Made by a program: the position numbers and the translations under genes
The notes under the pieces: generated by a model
Told to the model about the DNA's origin: nothing
What the model saw: the letters and a program-made list of their open reading frames with translations, nothing else
Databases searched by the model: none
From: Rhizobium sp. NFR07
Lineage (GTDB): Bacteria; Pseudomonadota; Alphaproteobacteria; Rhizobiales; Rhizobiaceae
NCBI RefSeq assembly: GCF_900111905.1
Contig: NZ_FOKM01000002.1
Coordinates: forward strand, 593,693 to 657,692
Reading direction: 5' to 3'
DNA length: 64,000 nt
Shown here: piece by piece, positions 52,752-61,998 of the stretch
How the letters are laid out: the number at the start of each line of letters is the position of its first letter
How positions within the stretch are numbered: the stretch's first letter is position 1

Positions 52752-53677
52752 CAGTAGCCTATCCCTCCGACCGCGACTGAGTAGAGATCCTCCGGGCGGA
52801 TGAAAAGGCCGATCGCCAGGCGTATGCCGACGGCCAGAACCAGCAGCGCCAGCAATGCGCGCAGCTGTTCGCCGCGCAGCTTCTGGCCCACGCGCACGCC
52901 GTATTGCGCTCCGATCACACCGGCCACCATCAGGATGAAGGCGAGAACGATATCGACGGAATAGTTGGTCGCCGCCTGTACCATGGTCGTATAGGCGGTG
53001 ACGAAGATGATCTGGAACAGGGAGGTCCCGACGACGACATTGGTCGGGATGCGCAGGAGATAGATCATCGCCGGAACCATGATGAAGCCGCCGCCGACAC
53101 CCATGATCGAGGTGAGAATGCCGATGAAGAATCCGAGCATGACGACGGGGATCGCCGAGAGATAGATCTTCGACTTCTTGAACCGCATCTTCAGCGGCAA
53201 CCGGTGCACCCAGTTGTGCTGGCCGGGACGTTTCAAGGGAAGCGGCTGGTTCAGCTTCGCCTTGCGCATGGCGCGCACGCTTTCCTGCAGCATCAGCACG
53301 CCGATGGTCGACAGCAGCACGACGTAGAGCAGCGAGATGAACAGGTCGAGCTGGCCGATGCTGCGCAGCCAGGAGAAGATCCACACGCCGACGGTCGCCC
53401 CGACAAGGCCGCCGATAAGCAGGATCGTCCCGAGCTTCATGTCGAGCGTGCCGCGTCGGAAATGGGTGATCGCGCCGGAAACCGAAGAGGCGACGACCTG
53501 GTTTGCCCCGGTGGCGACGGCCACGACCGGCGGGATGTTATAGAAGATCAGGAGCGGCGTGATCAGGAACCCGCCGCCGACGCCGAACATGCCGGAGAGA
53601 AAACCGACAGCCGCGCCCATGCCGAGGATGATGAAAATATTCACCGAAAGCTCTGCTATGGGCAGGTACACAGTCAC
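52751..53677 (-). CDS. TauE/SafE-family anion exporter
   Basis: 308 residues, eight helices in two repeated halves, each with the family motif: GFLSGMFGVGGGFLITPLLI and GILTSIMGVGGGFIMVPAMI. Relatives export sulfite, sulfoacetate or related anions. GTG 53677 is preferred (GGGG upstream); TTG 53692 and GTG 53671 are alternatives. First gene of a coupled three-gene operon with Alph_Pro_TM and ClC. Confidence 0.92.
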   Translation of the reverse strand: MTVYLPIAELSVNIFIILGMGAAVGFLSGMFGVGGGFLITPLLIFYNIPPVVAVATGANQVVASSVSGAITHFRRGTLDMKLGTILLIGGLVGATVGVWIFSWLRSIGQLDLFISLLYVVLLSTIGVLMLQESVRAMRKAKLNQPLPLKRPGQHNWVHRLPLKMRFKKSKIYLSAIPVVMLGFFIGILTSIMGVGGGFIMVPAMIYLLRIPTNVVVGTSLFQIIFVTAYTTMVQAATNYSVDIVLAFILMVAGVIGAQYGVRVGQKLRGEQLRALLALLVLAVGIRLAIGLFIRPEDLYSVAVGGIGY

Positions 53678-54039
53678 GGTTGACCCCGACAAGGCGAAAT
53701 GGCGGAATCGCCCGATTTACGGCGCTCCGCGTGAATGGCAGCAGATGGTCTCACATGCCCGGTGAACAAGGCATGAAGATGGTTATCCTCATGCGCCCGC
53801 ATCACGGCCCAAGTCAAACCGCTGCGAACACCGAATGATGTCGCAAGCTCTTGATTCAGGCTGATTTCCCCGTTGCGTGGCGAATATGCCGCGTCACCGC
53901 AATCCCGGTCGGTTAAGTCGAGATTTGCTTGCGCCGCGTCCCGTCGCGCGTCGGCATTGACCGAGGCCAGCGCGCAAAAAAAGCTGGACTGGATGCGTTG
54001 ACCCGATCCAGCCGCTGGAGAGCTGTTGTCCGGCCGGAC
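53678..54039. other. Intergenic region between the tauE operon and podJ
   Basis: 362 bases with no supportable gene. The right end holds the podJ terminator (53976-54018); the left end should hold the tauE promoter, but no consensus elements stand out. Confidence 0.5.
53976..54018 (-). terminator. Terminator of podJ
   Basis: Minus strand AGCGGCTGGAT, loop, ATCCAGTCCAGCT (one bulge), then a run of T (plus-strand A 53976-53982). Confidence 0.8.
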
Positions 54040-57000
54040 CTAGCCGTTGCGCGCCAGAAGTTCGCGCACCAGCGCGTCATTCACCTTGCCGGTCGCTTCC
54101 TGGCCGATCGAGTTCTGGAAGGCTTTGATGGCGGCAACCGTCTTGGCGCCCATCTTTCCGTCCGGCGTGCCGGCGTCAAAGCCGTTGCGGTTGAGGATGG
54201 CCTGTATGTTGCGGATCGCCTTCGTCATGTCGACTGAGGCCGTCGTTACACCCTTGCCGGAGGCCCATTCATCGGGAATGTCCACAGAATTGGACTTCGG
54301 ATCCAGCGGCATCGCCTTCCAGGCATCAAGCTTGGCGCGGGCACTGTCCAGCTGCTCCTTGCGCATCGCCTTGGCCACTTCGTCGCGCTTCTCCGCGGCA
54401 TCCGTGTCGCCGCCATTGGCGGCTGCGCCGAACCACTTGTAGCTTTCTTCCAGGTCCTGCTTCACCCCGTTGCCGCGGGCATAGAGGATTGCCAGGTTGA
54501 ACTGGCTGTCGACGACGCCATGATTGGCCGCGTTGCGGAACCACTCAACGGCTGCCGCATAGTCGGGCTTGCCGGTAACGCCGGAGGCGTAGAGGACGGC
54601 GAGATTGTGCATCGCGCTGGAATTGCCGGCTTCGGCTGCAAGCCGGTAATAGGAGAGGGCCTCGTCGAGATTGCGGACGACGCCGGTTCCCTTTTCCAGC
54701 ATGTTGCCCAGCCGGTACTGCGCTGGCGGAAGGCCGCGGTCGGCTGCGAGGCGGTACCATCTGGAAGCCTCTGCCGGATCGGCCTTCACGCCGCGACCGT
54801 CGCTGAAGCGGGCGCCGATCTCGAACAATGCATTGGCATCACCGCCGGAAGCGGCATCGGCAAGCGATTTCGGCTCGATCCCGGCCGGCACGACGATGTC
54901 GGCCGATGCTGTCGCGGCGGGCTGCTCGGAGGAGGCGGCGGGGGCGGTCTCAGACTGCGTCCTCGTCGGCTCCGGCATTTCCGCCAGGCTCTCGGGCATT
55001 GCGCCATCCTGTGCGGTCGCATCGGAGGTGGCGTCATTCGCCGGCCCGTCCGTGCCGTTCCCTTCGGCGGCCATTTCACTGCCGGTATCCGGCGGCGTCT
55101 GTACCTCCGGCATCGGCGGCTGGTCGGTCGCCATATCGGTGGTCGTGCTGTCGGCGGTTGTCGCCGGTGTGGTTTCCGGTGCAGCCGACTGCTCGGTATT
55201 CTCCTCTGCGGGCGCCTCGACGGCCGCCATCTGCGGCTCCTGGCTGGTGGTCACCGTTTTGATCAGCGGCATGGCCATCAGCGCCAGAAGCACGGCACCG
55301 ACCGCCATCAGGATCGGCCGGCGGTGCTGCGAGAAGGCGGACGGGCCCTTGGCTGCCTTTGCGGCGCCGACCTTACCCTTGCCAGACTTGACCTCTGCCT
55401 TCGGCAGGGAGCCGCGCTGCGAGGGGTCGGCTTCCTGTGCGGCGGCCTTAGCGGCGCGGCGGGCGGCAGCGATATAATCGGCGCGCTCGCCGCTTTTCTC
55501 GCGATCGAACTCGCCGGCTGCCTGGCTGGCACGAACCTTCTCGAGGATCTTCTTGACGTCCGGTGCGCCGGAGCCCGGCTCCAGCAGGTCGTTTTCACGT
55601 TCCGGCGGAAGAACGTCGCCCATCGCTTCCGACGGATCGATGGATGGTGCCGGTTCGACCAGTGTGCGGGCGACGGGCGCCGCCTCCTGCTTGCCGCCTG
55701 AGCGGAAACGCCGAGTCAGGCCACTGAGCAGACCGCTCTTTGCCGGTGCCTGTTCGTCCTCGCCATCGATTTCGACGGGCTCGGCGTGCGCAGGAATGTG
55801 GTCGGAAAGGGTCGAGGAAATCGCGCTGCTGTCGCGCAGTTTTGCCTCGGTCTGCCCGGTATTCATGCCGGCAAGCTCTTCGACGAGCTCGACGGAGAGC
55901 GCCGGTGCCATGGCCGGATCGGTGGCAGCGACGGCCGGTGCCACCTGCTGGCGCGCCGGCGCTGCGGAGGCAAACATCTGTTGGCGAGGTGCCTCTTCGG
56001 CATGGGGCGCGCGGGCGCTGCCCCCACTGATCTGGCCTTCCAGCTTGTCCAGCCGCTCGGCGATCTGCACGAGCGTTCCGTGCAGAGCCTCGAAGGTCTG
56101 GTGGGTGCGGTTTTCGGAATTGCGCGCCAGGTCTTCCAGGTGCTTGAGGTCCTCGGCCAGTCCCGAGAGCGCTGCAACGTCGGCGCCCGAGCTTGCCGTG
56201 CCGGCCACCAGATTGCGCGAATAGGCCTCGATCACCGTCTCGGCGGCTTGGCGGGCGGCCTCGACGATATATTCGTCATTGGTCGCCATATAGCCTTCGA
56301 TCGCCGCCATGCGCGTGTCGAATTCCGGCGACCATGCGGACGTGCCGCTCGGCTGGGAGATCAGCGTCGAAAGATGGGCGATCTGGGCTTCCAGCCCGCG
56401 CAGGGCGTCGTCATTGTTCTGCGGCGCGGCGGAAGCCTCGTCGAGGCGCGCGGCGATGTCGCTCAGCCGGTCCTCGATCCGTCCGAAGGCCGCATTGCTC
56501 TCCTCGTCGGCAGCCGGCTGCTTCTCCATCTCATCGATGCGCTGCGCCAGATATTCGAGCCGTTCGCCGAGACCGTGTTCGGTAAAGTTCGAATCGAGCG
56601 CATCGATCTTGCGGGAAATGTCGGAGAGATAGCCTGTCAGCTCTTCGGTCTGTCCGGCCGGCGGCTGCAATTCGTGGATCAGCGCCGTCAGCTGTTCGAT
56701 ACGCTCTTCCAGCCGTGCGGCGGCCTGCTCCTCGGCCAGTTCCTCGATCTTGCCGGCTAGGAGTTCAATGCGTAGCGACAGGCCATCGGTGGCCTTGGTG
56801 TCGGAAGTCGCACGGCCGATGTCCTCGACATGGTCCATCAACGCGCCGAGGCGGCCTTCCAGCCGCTGCAGCGCGATATCATCGAGTGCGGTGGAGGCCG
56901 GGGCGCGGACATTGGCGGCGATCGCGCGGCTGATTTCGTCGAGACGCTGGTCCAGCATGCCGAACTGCTTGCCCAGTTCCGCATCGGTCGGCTGCATGCG

Positions 57001-58017
57001 CGTGCCGAGCTTTTCCATCATGCCGGCAAGGCTGAGCAGCTTTTCTTCCAGCGCCCGGATGACCGGGCTGTCGGCCATCAGGCCGAGCTGGTTGCGGATC
57101 TCGTCGGTGCGATAGGCGAGCGCGACGATCTCCTCCCTGAGCGCGGACGCATCCGCTTCCTGAATGCGCTCTTCCAGTCCCTGCCACTGGTTCTGCATCT
57201 GCTGCAGCGAGGTCTCGCGTGCAAGACCGTCCATCACGACCCGCAATTCCTCGAACTCGGCGCGCAGGCCGGCCGCCTCCGGCGTCGCCTGCATGGTCAG
57301 CTGATCGATGCCCTGGGCAAGCCGCGTGAGATCGGATTCGACATTCGGCGACAGGCGGTGATCCTCTGCCTGCAGCTTGATTGCCCGCACCTCGTCCCTG
57401 AGCGCCTTCATCTCGCGGCCAAAACCGTCGGAGAAATCACGCTTCAGGTCCTGCCGAAGCCTGGCCAATGCGTCGTTGAAATCCTGGATGCCCGAGGCCG
57501 CACCCGGGGCTGCACCTGCATCGCCGCGATGGGTCGCGTCGGAAAGGCGGGCGGCAACCATGCGCTGGCGGGAAGGATCGGCCAGCGGTGCGGCACCTCG
57601 GCGCGCTTCGGTCTGCTGCACGCGCTCGTGCATCGGTGCGGCCGGGCGTTCCGCCATGCGCGGGGCCGGCATGCGGGGTGCCTCGACATAGGTCTCTTTT
57701 GCCGGCTGCGAAGCCTGCACGCGCTGGGCGGCGTCTTCGAGCGCCCTTTGTCTTTCGCGGATCTCGGCCAGCACGCTGCGGGTCGTGCCGCCCGTGTGCT
57801 GGGAACCGTGCTGTGCCGGTGGCAGGGTGGCGGGGTAAGGCGCTGCAGCGGCCACCGGAGCCGGCGCGCCCACGACGGCCCGTTCCTGGTAGGCGGTCCG
57901 GCCTGCGCCGGCCATCAGTCCTTGGATGCGCGCTTCAAGTCCCTCGATGGTGCGGTTCAACGCATCCAGGGATGAGCGGTCGCCGTGACGCGGAGGTGCT
58001 GATCGTGATCCGTTCAT
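54040..58017 (-). CDS. podJ: Polar localization factor PodJ-like protein
   Basis: 1325 residues. The N-terminal 690 residues are long coiled coils (LEARIQGLM, LEEKLLSLAGMMEKLG, LRGLEAQIAHLSTLI repeats of heptads), then a Pro/Ala linker. A single membrane helix lies at about 900-920 (PILMAVGAVLLALMAMPLI). The periplasmic part has an acidic Ala/Thr-rich spacer, four Sel1 repeats (GDANALFEIGARFSDGRGV and others) and a C-terminal peptidoglycan-binding-1 domain (AIRNIQAILNRNGFDAGTPDG). In Caulobacter and Agrobacterium PodJ marks a pole and recruits division and motility factors. Two GANTC sites lie just upstream, suggesting GcrA/CcrM control. Confidence 0.92.
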   Translation of the reverse strand: MNGSRSAPPRHGDRSSLDALNRTIEGLEARIQGLMAGAGRTAYQERAVVGAPAPVAAAAPYPATLPPAQHGSQHTGGTTRSVLAEIRERQRALEDAAQRVQASQPAKETYVEAPRMPAPRMAERPAAPMHERVQQTEARRGAAPLADPSRQRMVAARLSDATHRGDAGAAPGAASGIQDFNDALARLRQDLKRDFSDGFGREMKALRDEVRAIKLQAEDHRLSPNVESDLTRLAQGIDQLTMQATPEAAGLRAEFEELRVVMDGLARETSLQQMQNQWQGLEERIQEADASALREEIVALAYRTDEIRNQLGLMADSPVIRALEEKLLSLAGMMEKLGTRMQPTDAELGKQFGMLDQRLDEISRAIAANVRAPASTALDDIALQRLEGRLGALMDHVEDIGRATSDTKATDGLSLRIELLAGKIEELAEEQAAARLEERIEQLTALIHELQPPAGQTEELTGYLSDISRKIDALDSNFTEHGLGERLEYLAQRIDEMEKQPAADEESNAAFGRIEDRLSDIAARLDEASAAPQNNDDALRGLEAQIAHLSTLISQPSGTSAWSPEFDTRMAAIEGYMATNDEYIVEAARQAAETVIEAYSRNLVAGTASSGADVAALSGLAEDLKHLEDLARNSENRTHQTFEALHGTLVQIAERLDKLEGQISGGSARAPHAEEAPRQQMFASAAPARQQVAPAVAATDPAMAPALSVELVEELAGMNTGQTEAKLRDSSAISSTLSDHIPAHAEPVEIDGEDEQAPAKSGLLSGLTRRFRSGGKQEAAPVARTLVEPAPSIDPSEAMGDVLPPERENDLLEPGSGAPDVKKILEKVRASQAAGEFDREKSGERADYIAAARRAAKAAAQEADPSQRGSLPKAEVKSGKGKVGAAKAAKGPSAFSQHRRPILMAVGAVLLALMAMPLIKTVTTSQEPQMAAVEAPAEENTEQSAAPETTPATTADSTTTDMATDQPPMPEVQTPPDTGSEMAAEGNGTDGPANDATSDATAQDGAMPESLAEMPEPTRTQSETAPAASSEQPAATASADIVVPAGIEPKSLADAASGGDANALFEIGARFSDGRGVKADPAEASRWYRLAADRGLPPAQYRLGNMLEKGTGVVRNLDEALSYYRLAAEAGNSSAMHNLAVLYASGVTGKPDYAAAVEWFRNAANHGVVDSQFNLAILYARGNGVKQDLEESYKWFGAAANGGDTDAAEKRDEVAKAMRKEQLDSARAKLDAWKAMPLDPKSNSVDIPDEWASGKGVTTASVDMTKAIRNIQAILNRNGFDAGTPDGKMGAKTVAAIKAFQNSIGQEATGKVNDALVRELLARNG

Positions 58018-58360
58018 GTGCTCGCTCGCTTCGACGTTGGTCCTGCTATTCCACTCTATGAACTCTGACTCGGAGATTCATTCCGTAAGTAAGTTCGAAT
58101 ATAAGAAGAACCTTACGCAAGACTTGCCACTATGGCGGCTGCGGCTGATTTACGGGGTAAATGCTTCGCGCCGCCGGATCGCCCACTATGTCGGAAAACA
58201 TGGTAAACAAGTCGTTAAGACGGGCGCAGATTTTAACTATTTTATTATTTGCTAATGTGTGAAAACAGCAGCTTGGGTCCCGACAGGTTAATGCCGAGCG
58301 CTGGCCGTGGCACAGCGGGCGATCCGCCGCATGCCCGCCCTGCCTCGTCCGCGGGGAGCG
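58018..58360. promoter_or_regulatory. podJ upstream region with paired GANTC sites
   Basis: 343 bases without a gene. GACTC 58067-58071 and GATTC 58075-58079 lie 50-62 bases before the podJ ATG, as in GcrA-activated promoters. An AT-rich stretch at about 58204-58260 holds TAAA, seven bases, TTAA, only loosely like a CtrA site. The far end is the 3' flank of the pentapeptide gene. Confidence 0.5.
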
Positions 58361-59059
58361 CTAGCCGATCCTGAGCCCCATCTGTCCAAGCAGTTCGGCC
58401 GCCTGATCGCGCGAGATCATCGCCCCCTTGAAAAGCCTTGCGTCGTTGAGCCGCAGGCCACCCAGATCGGCGCCCCTCAGGTCGGCATTGGTGAAGCGGC
58501 ATCCCACCAGATTGGCGTCTCTCAGCGATGATTTCTGGAAGATCGCCTCGCGGAAATCGCAGTCATGCAGATCCGCCTCGCTGAAATCGACGCCCGTCAG
58601 CCGTGCCTTTCGAAACGAAAGCCCGGGCAGCTTGGCAAGCGCCATACCCACGTCTTGCAGGTCCATGGTGATCGCCTTGATGTCGGAAAAGTCCACGCCC
58701 AGCATCTTGCAGGAGCGGATCGACGCATGGGTGAGGGTGGCACGGCGGAAGTTGGCGTTGGCGAAATCGCTGTCGCTGAAGACCGCCTCGGTCAGGTCGG
58801 CATCGATAAAGCTCGCAAACGATCCGCGGCAGGAAACGAACCGGGCGCTCTCCAGGCTGGCGTCGTCGAACACCGCCCTTGTCAGCATGCAACGTTCGAA
58901 GCTCGAGCCGGAAAGATCGAGGCCCGAGAAATCGTTCTCCTCCATCGGGCAGTCGACGAACTGCAGGCGGTGCCCGGCGGCCAGATGCCGCTCTGCCTCG
59001 GCCCGCTGCAGCGCCTGGTTCTCGATCCTCACGATTGTAGTGGAGCCGCTGTCGCCCAT
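58361..59059 (-). CDS. Pentapeptide-repeat protein
   Basis: 232 residues. Most of the protein is A(D/N)LXX-type pentapeptide repeats (FSGLDLSGSSFERCMLTRAV, VDFSEADLHDCDFREAI, FTNADLRGADLGGL), which form a right-handed beta-helix. The break in the repeats at about 115-140 and the C-terminal SRDQAAELLGQMGL helix resemble Qnr/MfpA-type proteins that mimic DNA and bind gyrase, but the homology is not established. ATG 59059 has weak signals upstream. Single gene next to the phytochrome. Confidence 0.85.
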   Translation of the reverse strand: MGDSGSTTIVRIENQALQRAEAERHLAAGHRLQFVDCPMEENDFSGLDLSGSSFERCMLTRAVFDDASLESARFVSCRGSFASFIDADLTEAVFSDSDFANANFRRATLTHASIRSCKMLGVDFSDIKAITMDLQDVGMALAKLPGLSFRKARLTGVDFSEADLHDCDFREAIFQKSSLRDANLVGCRFTNADLRGADLGGLRLNDARLFKGAMISRDQAAELLGQMGLRIG

Positions 59060-59171
59060 GCCGGAACACCCTTGAATGCGTCTCTCGACTAGCATGCGGC
59101 GTTGCGAATGTTGACTGCACGACAGATAATTTTTCGAAGTCCGGAAATCGAACTTCTCTATTCGCTGGCCG

Positions 59172-61730
59172 CTACTTCGCGACCAGTTCCTCCAGAATGC
59201 GGGCGATGCCTTCCAGGGTGTAAGGCTTCTGAACCACCGTTCGATGCTGGTGGGGCTCGGGCAGGATCGCCTGTTCGCCGTAGCCGGTCGCGAATATGAA
59301 GGGCGTGCCGAGATCGTCGAGGCGATCCGCGACGGTAAAGCTCGTCTGGTCGCCGAGATTGATGTCCAGCACCGCAAGCGTAGGCGGGTCTGTGTCGACG
59401 ATTTCCAGTCCGCTCTCGACGGAGGATGCGGTCATGACCTCCGCCCCGAGCCGCGTCAGGATATCTTCGGCATCGAGTGCGATGATGAGGCTGTCCTCGA
59501 CCAGCAGAACCTTCTGCTCGGCAAGGAATTTCTCTTCGACCTTCCTCATCGGGTGAGCGGGGGAGTGCCGGGTGTGCCTGATCGGCGCGGGAGATTGCGG
59601 CCCGGCCGTATCCGACACATGACGTGCCGGGATCTGGAACGTGGCCCGGACCCCCGTGCTCGCGTAGTCGATCTTTGCCTGGCCCCCCAGATCGTAAGGG
59701 ACCGAGCGGCCGATGATCGTGGTTCCGAACCCTTTGCGGGTTGGCGGCTGCACCGGCGGGCCGCCGCGCTCCTGCCACTCGAACAGCAATCCGCCATCCT
59801 GCATGCGCGACCAGGAGACATCGACATGACCGCCATCGGAAAGGCTGCCGTATTTGGTCGAGTTCGTCACCAGCTCGTGCACCACGAGAGCCATGGTGGA
59901 ATAGGCCTGCGGGTTCAGCAGCACCGGCTCGCCCGTGACATGGATCCCCTTGTCCTTGTCATCCAGGAAGGCGCGCGCCTCCGCGTCGATGAGAGCGCCG
60001 ATCGGCGCGGGTCCCCAGTGGTCGTCGGTAATCTGGTTGTGCGCCCGCGCCAGGGCGTGGATGCGGCCGTCCACCAGATCGACGAAGTCTTCTATCTTGT
60101 CGGACGAGGGCTTGGCCTGCCGGATCAGACCTCTGATCACACCGAGGATATTGCGAACCCGATGGTTCAGCTCGGCGATGAGAACTTCCTGCTTTCGGTT
60201 CGCCGCGTCCCGCTGGGCGCTCGCCTCGCTGGCAAGGCGCAGGACCACCTCGATCAGCGTTGCCCGAAGCGTCTCCGCCACGCGCTTTTCCGGGGCGGTG
60301 AACGGCAGGCTTCGGCCCTTAACGAGCTGCTGCCATTCGGCAAAGCTTTCCCGAGGGGTCAGGCGCGGCCCGTTCGGACCATATTCGACAGGCTTGTGGG
60401 GATCGCCCGCCCATCTTACCGAACGGACCAGCTCCCCGCGAAACAGGATCACGTAGTCGCGCGGAGAACGCGAGATGGGGATGGCCAGCATGCCTGCAGC
60501 GCTATCGGTATATTCCTCCGCCTCCGGCACCAGCGATGCGATCTCATCGGTGGCATAGACGCGTGTTGCGGCCGCGCTGTTAAGCGCCCTGACGATGCGT
60601 GCGAACTGCTCGGTGGAAGGCGTCACGCCCCAGAAGGCATAATTGCCGTTGATCCACACACCCACGCCTTCGGCGGGGATCACATCGGTCAGGATCCCTG
60701 CGAGCCATTCGGGATCGTTGAGCAGCATCTCGTTGGTCGCGACCGCGCCCAGAAGCTGGTCGGATATATCCCGCGCCCGCCGCTCGTATTCCATCACTTC
60801 CTTGCGTTCCCGGCTTTCCAGGCGCATCGAATACATCTGCGAGAAGAGTTCGCAGACCGATCGGGTCTCGAAGCTCGGCGACTTTGCCGAATAGTGATGG
60901 CAGGCGAACAGGCCCCAGAGTTCCCCGTCGACCATGATGGAAATCGACATGGAAGCCCGCACGCCCATGTTCTTCAGGTATTCGATGTGGATCGGCGAGA
61001 CCGACCGCAGGATCGAGTAGGACAGATCGAGCAATTGTCCCTTCTCGTCCCGTTGCGGCAGCACCGGTACCGGCACCGCATCCACGTCGGAAATAACGCG
61101 CAGAAGGTTCCGCTTGTACAATTCCCGTGCCTGGGCGGGAATGTCGCTGGCGGGGTAGTGAAGGCCCTTGAACGAGCCGATGCCCGGCTTGCAGGTTTCG
61201 GCGACGACCTCGCCCGATCCGTCCTCCGCAAACCGGTAGACCATCACGCGGTCGAAACCCGTGAGTGCCCGCACCTGCCGCGCACCCTCCCGATAGAAGG
61301 CTTCGGGCTCGCCCATGAGATCGAGCCGGGAGATCATGGAGCGAACCATGCCCGTCGTGTCGCCGTGCCGGGTCGCCGACGGCTGTGCCTCGATCACGAT
61401 CTGTCCGCCGGATGTGTGTATGGCGATGTCGAACAGGGGGCCGCGATCGGTCAGCTTGGCATCGAAGATCTTGTCGACGGCATTTGCCCCGCGAAGCGTC
61501 GCCAGCCTGTTGCGCAGGCTATGGATCGTTTCGGACAGAAAAACTTCGTTGAGCGGAAGCCCGACAAGGTCGCCGTCCGTTTCCGGCAGGAATTCCGCCA
61601 CGTTGGCCGATGCGCGGGCAATGATCCAGTCGAGAGTGACTGCGAGAAGGAAACCAATTGGCTGGATGGCGCCGAGCAGGTGAATCGGCTCGCGGTCGCA
61701 GTTGGTAAGATCGACTGGGGAACGGTTCAT
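59172..61730 (-). CDS. Bacteriophytochrome histidine kinase with fused receiver domain
   Basis: 852 residues. PAS-GAF-PHY photosensor: biliverdin-binding Cys11 (LTNCDREPIHLLG), the GAF pocket motif YPASDIPAQAR and the PHY tongue region. An HWE-type kinase follows with phosphoacceptor His523 (AELNHRVRNILGVI) and HELVTNSTKYG. The C-terminal receiver (about 735-852) has Asp789 (AVLDINLG) and Lys in VVQKPYT. It senses red/far-red light with biliverdin. No haem oxygenase gene lies in the window, so the chromophore must come from elsewhere. The receiver could be its own phosphate acceptor. Similar in type to Agrobacterium BphP2. Confidence 0.94.
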   Translation of the reverse strand: MNRSPVDLTNCDREPIHLLGAIQPIGFLLAVTLDWIIARASANVAEFLPETDGDLVGLPLNEVFLSETIHSLRNRLATLRGANAVDKIFDAKLTDRGPLFDIAIHTSGGQIVIEAQPSATRHGDTTGMVRSMISRLDLMGEPEAFYREGARQVRALTGFDRVMVYRFAEDGSGEVVAETCKPGIGSFKGLHYPASDIPAQARELYKRNLLRVISDVDAVPVPVLPQRDEKGQLLDLSYSILRSVSPIHIEYLKNMGVRASMSISIMVDGELWGLFACHHYSAKSPSFETRSVCELFSQMYSMRLESRERKEVMEYERRARDISDQLLGAVATNEMLLNDPEWLAGILTDVIPAEGVGVWINGNYAFWGVTPSTEQFARIVRALNSAAATRVYATDEIASLVPEAEEYTDSAAGMLAIPISRSPRDYVILFRGELVRSVRWAGDPHKPVEYGPNGPRLTPRESFAEWQQLVKGRSLPFTAPEKRVAETLRATLIEVVLRLASEASAQRDAANRKQEVLIAELNHRVRNILGVIRGLIRQAKPSSDKIEDFVDLVDGRIHALARAHNQITDDHWGPAPIGALIDAEARAFLDDKDKGIHVTGEPVLLNPQAYSTMALVVHELVTNSTKYGSLSDGGHVDVSWSRMQDGGLLFEWQERGGPPVQPPTRKGFGTTIIGRSVPYDLGGQAKIDYASTGVRATFQIPARHVSDTAGPQSPAPIRHTRHSPAHPMRKVEEKFLAEQKVLLVEDSLIIALDAEDILTRLGAEVMTASSVESGLEIVDTDPPTLAVLDINLGDQTSFTVADRLDDLGTPFIFATGYGEQAILPEPHQHRTVVQKPYTLEGIARILEELVAK

Positions 61731-61998
61731 GGGGCCTTTGATCGGAAATTGAAAAGTGTAACGGCGAAGTCAATCGGAAACTTCGGGAGAAGTTCCAATG
61801 TCCTCGCCCACAAATTGCCCGCCTGCCCCATATATGTCGGCCTACTTACAAATCCATCCCGCGCCTGCTTTGTTTCCGGTTGCTTCTGACCGCTCCAAGG
61901 CTGAGCGGCGACCCTCGCGTCGTTTCGGCAGCTTTGCGCGATTAGCTGTTATTAACAGTAGGCCTCGCCATCATATCCTCACCAGCAGTTGCAACGGG

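Noticed and set aside
58204..58218. CtrA-like site TAAA-N7-TTAA upstream of podJ
   Set aside because: One mismatch in a half-site, 190 bases from the start, in an AT-rich stretch; not strong enough to call.
59244..61889. 881-codon frame antisense to the phytochrome
   Set aside because: The phytochrome shows all domain motifs; the opposite frame is a high-GC shadow with no recognisable domains.
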